Source: JAICJC01 sp963709425
Lineage (GTDB): Bacteria; Actinomycetota; Thermoleophilia; Gaiellales; JAICJC01
Direction: 5' to 3'
Length of the DNA stretch: 64,000 nt
Assembly: GCA_963709425.1 (NCBI GenBank)
Contig: CAVPWG010000002.1
Location: forward strand, 62,001 to 126,000
A program made the position numbers and the translations under genes. The notes under the pieces were generated by a model. It searched no databases and had not been told where the DNA came from. It was given only the letters and a program-made list of their open reading frames with translations. Below, one piece after another: positions 35,522 through 43,398 of the stretch. How positions within the stretch are numbered: position 1 is the stretch's first letter; each line of letters starts with the position of its first letter.

Positions 35522-36531
35522 CCATGCAGGCCAATCGCCCCAACGAGCCGTCCTATGGCGGCATCGCGACCTTCTCGAAGCTGCCGCTCGTGCTCGACCC
35601 GGCGGAGCTGGCCGGCGTGGACGTCGCGATCCTCGGTGCCCCGTTCGACGAGACCGTCTCCAACCGGCCCGGGAGCCGCTACGGGCCGCGCGCGATCCGG
35701 GCCGCCGACGACTCGCAGGGAGTGCCGCCGTCGCGACCGCACATGTGGCTCGGCATCGACCCGTTCGCGGAGCTTCGCGTGGTCGACTACGGCGACGCCG
35801 AGACCGTGCCGGGGAACGCCGCCGAGAGCCACGCGCAGGTGCGCCGCCGGGTCGGAGAGATCTGTGCGGCCGGGGCCGTCCCGATCATCCTCGGCGGCGA
35901 CCACTCCGTCGCCCACCCGAACCTGGCGGCGGTCGCCGAGCACCGCGGGAAGGGCGCCGTCGGCGTGATCCACTTCGACGCACACGCCGACACCGCCGCC
36001 TCCCTGTCGGGCGTCGTCCGCTCACACGGCACGCCGATGCGGCTCGTGGTCGACGAGGGCTGGGTGCGCGGCGACCGGTTCATCCAGGTCGGTCTGCGCG
36101 GATGGTGGCCGGAGGCGGAGGAGTTCCGGTGGATGCGGAACGTCGGGTTCCACTGGTACACGATGTACGAGATCGACGAGCGCGGCTTCGACGTGTGCCT
36201 CTCGGAGCTGATCCGGGCGGCGCAGGACTGGGGCCAGCACGTGTACCTCTCGATCGACGTCGACGCGCTTGACCCGGCCTACGCGCCGGGAACGGGAACG
36301 CCCGAGGTCGGCGGGCTCACGATGCGCGAGCTGCTCCGCGCTGCGCGCCGGATCACGGCCGAGCTCCCCATCGCGGGAATCGAGGTCGTGGAGGTCGCGC
36401 CGGCCTACGACCCGTCCGGGATCACCGCCGTGAACGCCCACCGGCTGGTGATCGAGGCACTCTCCGGACTGGCCCTCGGCCGGAGCGGCCGCGACCCCCA
36501 ACCGGAGCACGATGGGCGACCACATGTGTAA
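35518..36531 (+). CDS. Ureohydrolase (agmatinase/guanidinase-family)
   Basis: 337 residues from GTG 35518; an in-frame ATG lies 6 bases on. Binuclear metal site motifs: GGDHSVAHP, HFDAHADT and SIDVDALDPAYAPGTGTPE, all intact. Family members hydrolyse agmatine to putrescine and urea, or guanidine, guanidinobutyrate and similar amidines; the GxGTPExGG motif does not decide among them. The gene overlaps the GDPD stop by 4 bases. A broad amidinohydrolase assignment is certain; the substrate is open. Confidence 0.88.
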   Translation: MTMQANRPNEPSYGGIATFSKLPLVLDPAELAGVDVAILGAPFDETVSNRPGSRYGPRAIRAADDSQGVPPSRPHMWLGIDPFAELRVVDYGDAETVPGNAAESHAQVRRRVGEICAAGAVPIILGGDHSVAHPNLAAVAEHRGKGAVGVIHFDAHADTAASLSGVVRSHGTPMRLVVDEGWVRGDRFIQVGLRGWWPEAEEFRWMRNVGFHWYTMYEIDERGFDVCLSELIRAAQDWGQHVYLSIDVDALDPAYAPGTGTPEVGGLTMRELLRAARRITAELPIAGIEVVEVAPAYDPSGITAVNAHRLVIEALSGLALGRSGRDPQPEHDGRPHV

Positions 36532-36583
36532 TGCTGCCCACCGGATGGGAACTGTTCACCGCCGTCGAACGTATTAACTGCAG

Positions 36584-36763
36584 ATGACCTCTGGCAAGCC
36601 CGCAACGATCCTTCCGCTCACCAAGGACGCCGCTTGGCGGCGGTACCTCGAACTGACCCGCGACGTGGACGCTGCCGACTACGCCGAGACGGAAGCCGAG
36701 GCCTGGGAGGAGCTCCAGGCCGCTCTGGAGCGCATTCCGGCCCGTCCGGACGACGCGGCCTGA
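36584..36763 (+). CDS. Small acidic hypothetical protein
   Basis: 59 residues from ATG 36584 to TGA 36763. Mostly helical: KDAAWRRYLELTRDVDAAD, ETEAEAWEELQAALERI. No ribosome-binding site is obvious, but codon use and length look real. It lies between the ureohydrolase and tRNA-Glu. No family recognised. Confidence 0.55.
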   Translation: MTSGKPATILPLTKDAAWRRYLELTRDVDAADYAETEAEAWEELQAALERIPARPDDAA

Positions 36764-36781
36764 CCGGTATCCTGCCCGCGC

Positions 36782-36854
36782 GCCCCCATCGGCTAGCGGC
36801 CTAGGCCCCCGCCCTTTCAAGGCGGTAACACGGGTTCGAATCCCGTTGGGGGTA
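36782..36854 (+). tRNA. tRNA-Glu (anticodon UUC)
   Basis: 73 bases. Acceptor GCCCCCA pairs with TGGGGGT, discriminator A. Anticodon stem CCGCC/GGCGG with loop CTTTCAA gives UUC. T-loop GGTTCGAATCCC. Confidence 0.95.
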
Positions 36855-37024
36855 TCCGGATCGGCGTCGATGCGACACCCGCATGGTTGGGCGGGTCACA
36901 CGTGTCGCTGGGGCCACCAATGGGCGTGTGGCCCCCCTCGGTGGGCCGGCCCGATCCATCGATGGGACGGCCTCCGCACATCGCGACGCCTTCGTGGCGG
37001 CGTCCACCGGCCCACGGCCGTACT

Positions 37025-37435
37025 TCACGACGTCACCTCCTCACGTGTCTCGAGTTCGGCGAGCAGCGCGTCCACGCGGCTCGCGATCTGGTCGCGGATT
37101 CGGCGGACGTCCTCGATTGGGCGCCCGGCCGGGTCATCGAGTTCCCAGTCGATGTAGCGCTTGCCGGGGACATAGGGGCACTCATCGCCGCAGCCCATGG
37201 TCACGACGAGATCGGCCCATTGCATGTCGGCCTGGTCGAGCTTGTGCGGCTGGTTGGCGGCCAGGTCGATGCCGAGCTCGTGCATGACCTCGACCACCTC
37301 CGCGTGGACGTGCTGGGCGGGGCGACTGCCGGCCGAGCGCGCCTCATGCGTTCCGCCCGCAGCGTGCCGGAAGAGCGCTTGGGCGATCTGGGAGCGGCCG
37401 GCGTTTTGGATGCAGACGAACAGGACGTGGCTCAT
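37025..37435 (-). CDS. arsC: Arsenate reductase, low-molecular-weight phosphatase type
   Basis: 136 residues. The P-loop VLFVCIQNAGRSQIAQALF has the C-x5-R-S signature (catalytic Cys). Later Cys residues in VVTMGCGDECPYVPG supply the relay pair typical of thioredoxin-coupled ArsC. The C-terminal IDWELDDPAGRPIEDVRRIRDQI is characteristic. Reduces arsenate to arsenite in the cytosol. The ATG overlaps the aquaglyceroporin stop by 4 bases. Confidence 0.93.
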   Translation of the reverse strand: MSHVLFVCIQNAGRSQIAQALFRHAAGGTHEARSAGSRPAQHVHAEVVEVMHELGIDLAANQPHKLDQADMQWADLVVTMGCGDECPYVPGKRYIDWELDDPAGRPIEDVRRIRDQIASRVDALLAELETREEVTS

Positions 37436-38145
37436 GCCGCCTCCCGGGCCTGGGTGGTCTCGGCGACCGGCGACGGCGCGGCGACCGGTTCGGTTCGAAG
37501 GAACTGGTAGGCAACCGCGGCCAGCGTGGCACCGACCAGCGGCGCAGCGATATAGACCCAGATCGCGGTGTAGTCGTTGGCGGCGATGGCGGGGCCGAGG
37601 GAGCGGGCCGGGTTCATCGAGGCGCCGGTGACCGGCCCGCCGAACATAGCGTCCAGGCCGACCGTGCCGCCGATCGCGATCGCGGCCGCCTCGCCGACCG
37701 CGCGGGTGTCGGTGGCGACAGCCATGATCACGAACATCAGGAAGAAGGTCAGCACTCCCTCCCACAGAGACGCCTGACCGTCCGAGCCCGCGGGGACCGT
37801 CGCGCCGACGTGGGCGATGTCGCCCAGTGAGCCGCGCAGGATGAGCGCCGCCGCGAGAGCGCCGGCCAGCTGTGCCAGCCAGTAGGCGATCACGCGTGGC
37901 CACGGGAAGTGGCGCGAGATGGCGAAGGCGAACGTGACCGCCGGGTTGAAGTGCGCACCGGAGATGTGGCCGACCGCGTAGATCATGACCATGATCACCA
38001 AGCCGAAGCTGATCGCCACGCCGACGTGACCGAGCGCGCCCGTCTTCGCATCGACCATGATGGCGCCGCAGCCGGCGAAGACGAGCGCGAACGTGCCGAT
38101 CAGTTCGGCTACCAACGAACGCACCAGTTGGCGGTCGCCTAGCAA
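37432..38145 (-). CDS. Aquaglyceroporin of the ars operon
   Basis: 237 residues, MIP family with six helices and two NPA motifs (GAHFNPAVTFAFAI; GASMNPARSLGPAI). Start TTG 38145; a GTG 21 bases downstream is also possible. Located between arsR and arsC. In Sinorhizobium meliloti a similar AqpS between ArsR and ArsC lets arsenite out by facilitated diffusion. No ArsB or Acr3 pump is in the cluster, so arsenite exit is probably through this channel. The role is inferred from context. Confidence 0.88.
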   Translation of the reverse strand: MLGDRQLVRSLVAELIGTFALVFAGCGAIMVDAKTGALGHVGVAISFGLVIMVMIYAVGHISGAHFNPAVTFAFAISRHFPWPRVIAYWLAQLAGALAAALILRGSLGDIAHVGATVPAGSDGQASLWEGVLTFFLMFVIMAVATDTRAVGEAAAIAIGGTVGLDAMFGGPVTGASMNPARSLGPAIAANDYTAIWVYIAAPLVGATLAAVAYQFLRTEPVAAPSPVAETTQAREAA

Positions 38146-38206
38146 CAGCCCGCCTTCGCCGTCGGCTCGACGATCGGCAGTCCCTTGGCGTCAGGCGTCT
38201 GGGTCT

Positions 38207-38563
38207 TCACCTGTCATCACGTGCAGACACTCCTTCCAGATCAACCATGGCCGTGAGCTTCTCCACCGCCTCATGCTTCAACGAGAAGTAGGCCCACTTG
38301 CCGCGCTGCTCCCGCTCGAGCAGGCCGACGTCCATCAGCTTCTTCAGGTGATGAGAGACCGTGGGCTGGGACAGGCCGAGCGGTTCGATCAGGTTGCAGA
38401 CGCACACCGGCTCGCCAGTTGTGGCGAGCACGTTCACGATCCGCACCCGCGCCGGATCCGCCAACGCCTTGAACACCTCTGCGGTCGCTCTCGCCTCCTC
38501 GTCCGACAGCGTCGATGCCGCAAGTGGCCCACAGCATGCGACCGCCTCAGCCACTGCGCTCAC
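38207..38563 (-). CDS. arsR: ArsR-family metalloregulator
   Basis: 118 residues from GTG 38563, chosen because an AGGAGG lies 5 bases upstream. Winged helix with LADPARVRIVNVLATTGEPVCVCNLIEPLGLSQPTVSHHLKKLMDVGLLEREQRGKWAYFSL. Metalloid-binding Cys in PVCVCNL, plus an N-terminal ACCGPL pair. It represses the ars operon and releases it on arsenite or antimonite binding. The near-palindrome TCAATATATCGA at 38613-38624 is the likely operator. Confidence 0.9.
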   Translation of the reverse strand: MSAVAEAVACCGPLAASTLSDEEARATAEVFKALADPARVRIVNVLATTGEPVCVCNLIEPLGLSQPTVSHHLKKLMDVGLLEREQRGKWAYFSLKHEAVEKLTAMVDLEGVSARDDR

Positions 38564-38612
38564 CCCAACCTCCTGAGCAACAAACGCCCCTCCCTGCTCG
38601 TATCGACCGCCG

Positions 38613-38624
38613 TCAATATATCGA
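38613..38624. promoter_or_regulatory. Putative ArsR operator
   Basis: TCAATATATCGA, symmetric except at one position in each arm, 50 bases upstream of the arsR start and in the most AT-rich part of the region. Confidence 0.5.
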
Positions 38625-38752
38625 GGAACGTCGATGCGTGCAAAAAGGCGCCGGCTCGTAGTGGGCATGTCCATGGGAACTCACGGCAAGCCGGTCATCG
38701 CCTGGTGAACCACCGCCCCGCAGTGGTGGCAGCGTCGAGTTCGAGTCGCCGG

Positions 38753-38787
38753 GGTGGGCGGAGCCTCGATTCGGGGCTCCGCCCACC
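38753..38787 (-). terminator. Strong hairpin at the end of the 38795-39619 gene
   Basis: Perfect 13-bp stem GGTGGGCGGAGCC / GGCTCCGCCCACC with a 9-base loop, starting 7 bases after the stop of the minus-strand gene. There is no U-run, so it may be a GC-type terminator or an mRNA-stability hairpin. Confidence 0.6.
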
Positions 38788-38794
38788 GTCCCGC

Positions 38795-39619
38795 CTAGGC
38801 GGGCTGGATCGGTCGCCGTCGCCTGCTGGCGGCGGCGAACCCGGCCGCGGCGATCATGATGCCGGCGGCTCCGGCCAGGGCCGCCTCCTCTGCGGCAGAC
38901 AGCGATGAGCTGCCGCCACCGGACGCGGCCGCCCTCCCGGCCACAGCCGTCTGCACACCCGCGCCGCCCATCGTGGTCGCGGGCGACTCGGACGGCGCAG
39001 GCGCCTGAGACGCAGTCGCGCCGCCCGTGATCGTCGCCGGTGAGGCCGGCGTGGCGGTGACCGTGTCGGTGGGCTCGAGACCGGCCCCACCGATGGTCGT
39101 TGCCGGCGCCAGAGCCGGATCGAGAGGCCCGGCCGTGTCGGCACCGCCGATCGTGGCGGCCGGAGCCTGCACCGCGGCAGGCGCCGATGCCACCGTCGCA
39201 GCGCCACCGGCTGAAACGGCGGTCGGGTGCGCCTGAGCGACACCCGCCGTCGACGCAGCCGATACGGCCACCACCGTGAGGACAAGCGCCTTCTCGCGCA
39301 GACCATGCGCCTCGACGTCAGCCTCGGCGTCCATCACCGAGGTCATCTCGTCACGGTCAAACGCGATCGTCACCTCCTCTGCCTCACCTTCACCCAGCAG
39401 CCGCTCCAGATCGGCCGCGCTCCACTCAACCGCGATCGAGTGAGCCTCTACATCGGCCCCCTGACCGCGTCTCACGTCGAGCACAAGCTCGGCCGGGCCG
39501 AGCCCGGAGCGGGCCGCCTCTTCGATGTCCGCCCGGCGAAGTGTCGCCGTCACGCCTCGCGAAGAGACGTCAAACGGCGCACCCTCCGCCAGTCGGACCG
39601 TGCGGGCTGTCCCCTCCAT
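38795..39619 (-). CDS. Membrane protein with repeated GGA motifs, unknown function
   Basis: 274 residues from ATG 39619, after an aaaggggg ribosome-binding site. The N-terminal half is a soluble acidic domain (DIEEAARSGLGPAELVLDV; ADLERLLGEGEAEEVTIAFDRDEMTSVMDAEADVEAHG). A helix follows at ~128-145 (KALVLTVVAVSAASTAGVAQA), then an Ala/Pro/Thr-rich linker with [A/T]-T-[I/M]-G-G-A repeats about 18-22 residues apart (ATIGGAD, TTIGGAG, ATITGGA, TTMGGAG), then a C-terminal helix and a basic tail. This resembles a surface-displayed linker. Not recognised as a named family. Confidence 0.65.
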   Translation of the reverse strand: MEGTARTVRLAEGAPFDVSSRGVTATLRRADIEEAARSGLGPAELVLDVRRGQGADVEAHSIAVEWSAADLERLLGEGEAEEVTIAFDRDEMTSVMDAEADVEAHGLREKALVLTVVAVSAASTAGVAQAHPTAVSAGGAATVASAPAAVQAPAATIGGADTAGPLDPALAPATTIGGAGLEPTDTVTATPASPATITGGATASQAPAPSESPATTMGGAGVQTAVAGRAAASGGGSSSLSAAEEAALAGAAGIMIAAAGFAAASRRRRPIQPA

Positions 39620-39728
39620 GCATCCCCCTTTCGGAGATCTGCGCCCTTCCGGAACGGGCGCACCAACCACAAGACGCACCAATCCGGTGCGATCTTCTCG
39701 CGCCCCGGTGACGACGGGTGCGATGGAC

Positions 39729-39756
39729 TTGACAATGCATCGCGGAGATATATCAT
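39729..39756 (+). promoter_or_regulatory. Sigma-70-like promoter of the PadR/membrane-protein operon
   Basis: -35 TTGACA (39729-39734), 16-base spacer, -10 TATCAT (39751-39756). The expected start site is within a few bases of the ATG at 39765, so the mRNA is leaderless or nearly so. Confidence 0.65.
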
Positions 39757-39766
39757 ACCGATGCAT
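39735..39766. promoter_or_regulatory. Concentric 32-bp palindromic operator over the -10 and start codon
   Basis: Outer arms ATGCATCG (39735-39742) and CGATGCAT (39759-39766) and an inner palindrome GATATATC (39747-39754), all with the same centre. It overlaps the -10 box and includes the first two bases of the PadR ATG. It fits PadR autorepression. Confidence 0.75.
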
Positions 39767-40289
39767 GGAGCCGACCGCCGCAACCTGGGCCGTCCTCGGC
39801 CTGGTCGCACTCGAGCCGAGGAGCGGCTACGACATCAAGCGCATCGTCGATCGCACGATCCGGCATTTCTGGGCCGCGAGCTATGGCCAGATCTACCCGG
39901 AGCTGAAGCGGCTCGAAGAGGCTGGCTGGATCAGCGGCAACAACGTCCCGCGAGGCGGACGGGCGCGCCGGATCTACCGGATCACGCCCTCCGGCTCCCA
40001 GGCGTTGCGCGACTGGATGCACGGGCGCGAGACGCGCGTGGAGCTGCGCGACGAATCCCTTCTGCGGCTGTTCTTTGCCGACACATTGCCGCACGATCAC
40101 GCGCTGGGACTGCTGGCGGCCCGCCGGGACGGCTACCGACAGATGCTCGAGCACCTGCGCGGCCTCGACGACGGCACCGGTCCCGATCCCCCGTTCGTCG
40201 ACCTCGTCTACCGGTGGGCGCTCGACTACTGCGAATGGGGGATCGAATGGTGCGACCGGCAGCGGCGCCGCCTGGAGCGGGCGGCATGA
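39765..40289 (+). CDS. PadR-family transcriptional regulator
   Basis: 174 residues. Winged helix: TWAVLGLVALEPRSGYDIKRIVDRTIRHFWAASYGQIYPELKRLEEAGWI, wing GGRARRIYRITPSGSQALRDW. C-terminal Vir-type helical half (LRLFFADTLPHDHALGLL... CEWGIEWCDRQRRRLE). The start lies inside its own operator with no ribosome-binding site. The stop overlaps the downstream membrane gene (ATGA), so they form an operon of regulator and effector. Confidence 0.9.
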   Translation: MEPTAATWAVLGLVALEPRSGYDIKRIVDRTIRHFWAASYGQIYPELKRLEEAGWISGNNVPRGGRARRIYRITPSGSQALRDWMHGRETRVELRDESLLRLFFADTLPHDHALGLLAARRDGYRQMLEHLRGLDDGTGPDPPFVDLVYRWALDYCEWGIEWCDRQRRRLERAA

Positions 40290-40972
40290 CGACGCTCCCG
40301 GAGCCGTCGTGGCGCCTGCTGCTCGGGCGCGGGCTGCCGACGGTCGCCCTGGAGGGGTTCCTGCCGGTCGCGCTGTTCTACGGGGTGTGGCGGTCGACGG
40401 GCGCGCTCGTCGTGGCGGTTGTGGCCTCGACCGCCGCCGCCGGGCTGGCAGCGCTGTGGCAGGCCAGGCGCGGCGCCGACGGTGCCCTGGCCGCAGCGAC
40501 ATGCATCTTCATCGTCATCCAGGCTGTGGTCGGGCTCGCGGCCGACAGCGCGCTCGTCTACCTGGCCCAGCCCGTTCTCGTGAGCGCCTGCTGGGGCGTC
40601 GCCTACCTGGTGTCGGTCGCGATCGGGCGGCCGTTGATCGGCGCGTTCGCACGCGGCTGGTATCCGTTCCCCCGAGAGTTTCGGGAGGGCGAGGCGTTCC
40701 GCAGCGAGTTCGGAATGCAGTCGCTCGTATGGGGCGTCTACTGCCTGGCGGCGTCGGCCGTGCGTCTCACCATCCTTCTCACGGCCGGGATCGGCGCGAT
40801 GGTTGCCGTCACGTTCGTCGCGGGCACCGTCCTGCCGGCGGGTCTGGCCGTGTGGGGCGTCTGGCACGCCCGGCGCGCCTTCAGCGAGCACTCACCCGAA
40901 GCGGCGCGCGGCGCGACAAGTGGCGGCGTTCGTCATGATCGATCGTGGCGCGTCCGGAGCCAGTACGAGTAG
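40286..40972 (+). CDS. Polytopic membrane protein (VC0807/DUF3159-like)
   Basis: 228 residues with about six helices; LLLGRGLPTVALEGFLPVALFYGVW at the start resembles septation-A/VC0807-type proteins. A conserved amphipathic stretch (WYPFPREFREGEAFRSEFG) lies between helices 4 and 5. It is translated with the PadR regulator, so it may be a small-molecule transporter or resistance protein under PadR control. The 3' end overlaps the convergent gene by 40 bases. Confidence 0.72.
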   Translation: MTTLPEPSWRLLLGRGLPTVALEGFLPVALFYGVWRSTGALVVAVVASTAAAGLAALWQARRGADGALAAATCIFIVIQAVVGLAADSALVYLAQPVLVSACWGVAYLVSVAIGRPLIGAFARGWYPFPREFREGEAFRSEFGMQSLVWGVYCLAASAVRLTILLTAGIGAMVAVTFVAGTVLPAGLAVWGVWHARRAFSEHSPEAARGATSGGVRHDRSWRVRSQYE

Positions 40973-41676
40973 GACATGGAGGCGCCGTGGTCGAGTTGCA
41001 GCCCGGCTGGCAGGCGATCGCCGACGATGGTCATGGCGGTCGTCTTGAGCTGCGGCTGGAGTGCGTCGAGCGGGCCGACGGCCTCGAGGCCGAGTGTCCA
41101 CCAGTCGGCACGGTCGAGGGTGACTTCGGTGAGCTCCACCGAGCACCCCGGCGAGGCGGCCTGCGCCAAGGCGCGTTCGACGAGGCGGTCGTCTGCCACC
41201 GCGAACGACCGTCTCCGGCGAACCTTCCCGACTCGCTTCCAGGCGGCACTGCGACGTGACGGACGCTGGTCGCTGCCAAACGGGAAGCTCCACTTCTCCC
41301 ACACCTCGAGCCGGCCGCTCGCTCCGCCTGGCAGCACGAGGTGGCCAGGACTGTGCCGAAACTCCTTCGCGTCCAAATAGACGCCGCCGCGGATCTTGAC
41401 GCTCAGGTCGGCGAGCGTGGGATCGGTCAGGTAGAAGTCCTCGCGCTCCTCGATCCCTTCGCTGAACGGGCCCAACCGCTCGACCATGGCGGCCGGCAGC
41501 CGGCCGGGCAGGATCCAGCGCACCTCGAGCGTCACCGACCTGCGAACCACGCTCCCCATCACATCCATCACCGCTCCATCCGGTATGCCATCCGCCGACC
41601 GTACACGGATCCGCCCTGAAAATCTCCCGTGGGTGACGAAGTGGTAGAACTGGCGTCGGAGGTCGCCTGAGAGCAT
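40933..41676 (-). CDS. Hypothetical protein, CYTH-like
   Basis: 247 residues. Alternating charged strands (VRRSVTLEVRWILPGRL, DLSVKIRGGVYLDAKEF, GRLEVWEKWSFPFG) hint at a beta-barrel like the CYTH/triphosphate tunnel fold, but the ExExK motif is not evident. No signal peptide. A shorter start 36 codons downstream (MDVMGSVVRR) is possible. Divergent from the alpha/beta hydrolase. Confidence 0.6.
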   Translation of the reverse strand: MLSGDLRRQFYHFVTHGRFSGRIRVRSADGIPDGAVMDVMGSVVRRSVTLEVRWILPGRLPAAMVERLGPFSEGIEEREDFYLTDPTLADLSVKIRGGVYLDAKEFRHSPGHLVLPGGASGRLEVWEKWSFPFGSDQRPSRRSAAWKRVGKVRRRRSFAVADDRLVERALAQAASPGCSVELTEVTLDRADWWTLGLEAVGPLDALQPQLKTTAMTIVGDRLPAGLQLDHGASMSYSYWLRTRHDRS

Positions 41677-41723
41677 CGCAGGTCCTTTGGGCCACGCGGC
41701 GGCCGAGGAACAGGGAGGGAGCC

Positions 41724-42611
41724 ATGTCAGCGGTCACCGAGTACGAGGACCAGCAGATTGCGCGCGCGAACGAGTCAGGCAGGCCGTCTGTCGTGTTCAT
41801 GCACGGCCTTTGGCTCTTGCCCAGCAGTTGGGATCGCTGGGCTCAGAGGTTCGAAGAGGCTGGATACACCGGCGTCAGCCCGGGATGGCCGGACGATCCC
41901 GAGACCGTGCAGGAGGCCAAGGCGCATCCGGAGGTGTTCGCCGGCAAGTCGGTCGGTCAGATCGCCGATCACTTCTGCGACGTGATCCAGAAGCTGACGA
42001 CGAAGCCTGTGGTGATCGGGCATTCGTTCGGCGGCTTGTTGGCGCAGATCAGCGCCGGCCGTGGTCTCTCTGCCGCCACGGTTGCGATCTCGCCGGCACC
42101 GTTTCGGGGTGTGCTGCCGCTGCCGATCTCCGCGCTGCGATCAGGCAGTCCGGTGCTGAGCAACCCGCGGAACCGGCATCGGGCCGTCCCGCTGACGGCT
42201 GAGCAGTTCCGGTATGCCTTCGGGAACGCGGTCAGCGAGCGGGAGTCCCAGCAGATGTACGAGGAGTTTTCGGTGCCAGGACCGGGTACTCCGCTGTTCC
42301 AAGCCGCGGCGGCAAACCTGAATCCGTGGACCGAGGCGAAGGTCGATACCAAGAACCCCGATCGCGGTCCTCTGCTGATCATCGTCGGGAAGAAGGATCA
42401 CACGGTTCCGCCGGCGATCGCCAAGGCGTCGTTCAAGAAGCAGGAGAAGAACGTTGGCGTTACGGAGTACACCGAGATGGAGGGCCGCGGACACTCGCTG
42501 ACCATCGACACCGGCTGGCAGGATGTCGCCGATGCCGTTCTGGAGTTCGTTCGCCGCTTCGTCCCGGCCAGCCCAACCCGGGCGCGCGACAAGGCCGCGA
42601 CCGACGGGTAG
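41724..42611 (+). CDS. Alpha/beta hydrolase
   Basis: 295 residues. Oxyanion region VVFMHGLWLLPSSWDRW; nucleophile elbow VIGHSFGGLLAQ with catalytic Ser; acid in IIVGKKDHTVPP; His in EGRGHSLTID. A complete triad for an esterase or related hydrolase. No signal peptide, so it is cytosolic. The ATG follows a gggaggg ribosome-binding site. The substrate is unknown. Confidence 0.9.
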   Translation: MSAVTEYEDQQIARANESGRPSVVFMHGLWLLPSSWDRWAQRFEEAGYTGVSPGWPDDPETVQEAKAHPEVFAGKSVGQIADHFCDVIQKLTTKPVVIGHSFGGLLAQISAGRGLSAATVAISPAPFRGVLPLPISALRSGSPVLSNPRNRHRAVPLTAEQFRYAFGNAVSERESQQMYEEFSVPGPGTPLFQAAAANLNPWTEAKVDTKNPDRGPLLIIVGKKDHTVPPAIAKASFKKQEKNVGVTEYTEMEGRGHSLTIDTGWQDVADAVLEFVRRFVPASPTRARDKAATDG

Positions 42612-42702
42612 GCAGCGAACCCCTTGATACCACGGCGTGAAGTGGGGTGACGCCCGCTCGGCCGGGGATCGGCGCGTCGTGGGTGCTTGGCGGCCGGGCC
42701 GG

Positions 42703-42897
42703 TCAGCCCTGACGGATGCGCGCTTCGCGCTTGTCGATGACCCACCCCAGCAGGATGAGCACCGCGGAGAGCACCAGGAAGGCGCCGAGGAATCCCCAGG
42801 CGTAGACCGCCCGCCAGAACACGATCATCCCGATGAACACCAGGATGCCGATGCCCAGAACTGCGCCGGCGAGCGACAGGTAGAAGCGCAGACCCAC
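42703..42897 (-). CDS. Small two-helix membrane protein
   Basis: 64 residues, two hydrophobic helices (YLSLAGAVLGIGILVFIGMIVFW; GFLGAFLVLSAVLILLGWVI) and a basic tail (DKREARIRQG). No family assigned. A second small membrane frame ends one base upstream on the same strand. Confidence 0.65.
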   Translation of the reverse strand: MGLRFYLSLAGAVLGIGILVFIGMIVFWRAVYAWGFLGAFLVLSAVLILLGWVIDKREARIRQG

Positions 42898-42898
42898 T

Positions 42899-43054
42899 CT
42901 AGGGATCCGTCCGCCGAGCCGGAGCCCGACTGGTAGGGGCGGAGGTCACGTTGGCGATCCTACATGGTCGAGCCCCGGAGGACAACGCGAGCAGGCCGCC
43001 GACTACGCCCAGGAGCAGGCCGACGCCGAAGCGGCGAAGGCGCTCCTCGTACAC
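42899..43054 (-). CDS. Possible small membrane protein
   Basis: 51 residues from GTG 43054; longer starts up to 43147 would overlap the divergent gene. One helix (FGVGLLLGVVGGLLALSSG) follows a basic N-terminus (VYEERLRR). Ribosome-binding site weak. Uncertain. Confidence 0.35.
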   Translation of the reverse strand: MYEERLRRFGVGLLLGVVGGLLALSSGARPCRIANVTSAPTSRAPARRTDP

Positions 43055-43116
43055 CGCGCTCGCTGACTGCGGCACCGCGCGGTTTGGCGGGCCCTCCGCC
43101 CGGGCAGTGAAGCGCC

Positions 43117-43395
43117 GTGAACGCGCGCAGCGGCAGCAGCGATACACGCGCCGACCGGTCCCCCTATGACGCGGACGGCAGGATCGCGGTGCCGGACGCC
43201 CCCGGGTGGAGCTACGTCCTGATCGAGCCGGCCGGGGACGAGGCCCTCGCGGTCACGCTCGAGGGGCCCGGGCGTACGCAGATACGGTTCACGGTGCCGG
43301 CCTTCCTGAGCCGGGGCGCCGAGCTCGGTGAGGTGGCGCGCATCGTCATCCGCGCGCGGGTGCGGATGGATCGCTCGGCCGGCCTCGGGGCCTAG
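43117..43395 (+). CDS. Small hypothetical protein
   Basis: 92 residues from a GTG. Beta-rich: GWSYVLIEPAGDEALAVTLEGPGRTQIRFTVP, then ARIVIRARVRM. No signal or membrane segment. It is convergent with the peptidoglycan-binding gene (3-base gap). Not recognised. Confidence 0.55.
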   Translation: MNARSGSSDTRADRSPYDADGRIAVPDAPGWSYVLIEPAGDEALAVTLEGPGRTQIRFTVPAFLSRGAELGEVARIVIRARVRMDRSAGLGA

Positions 43396-43398
43396 CCG

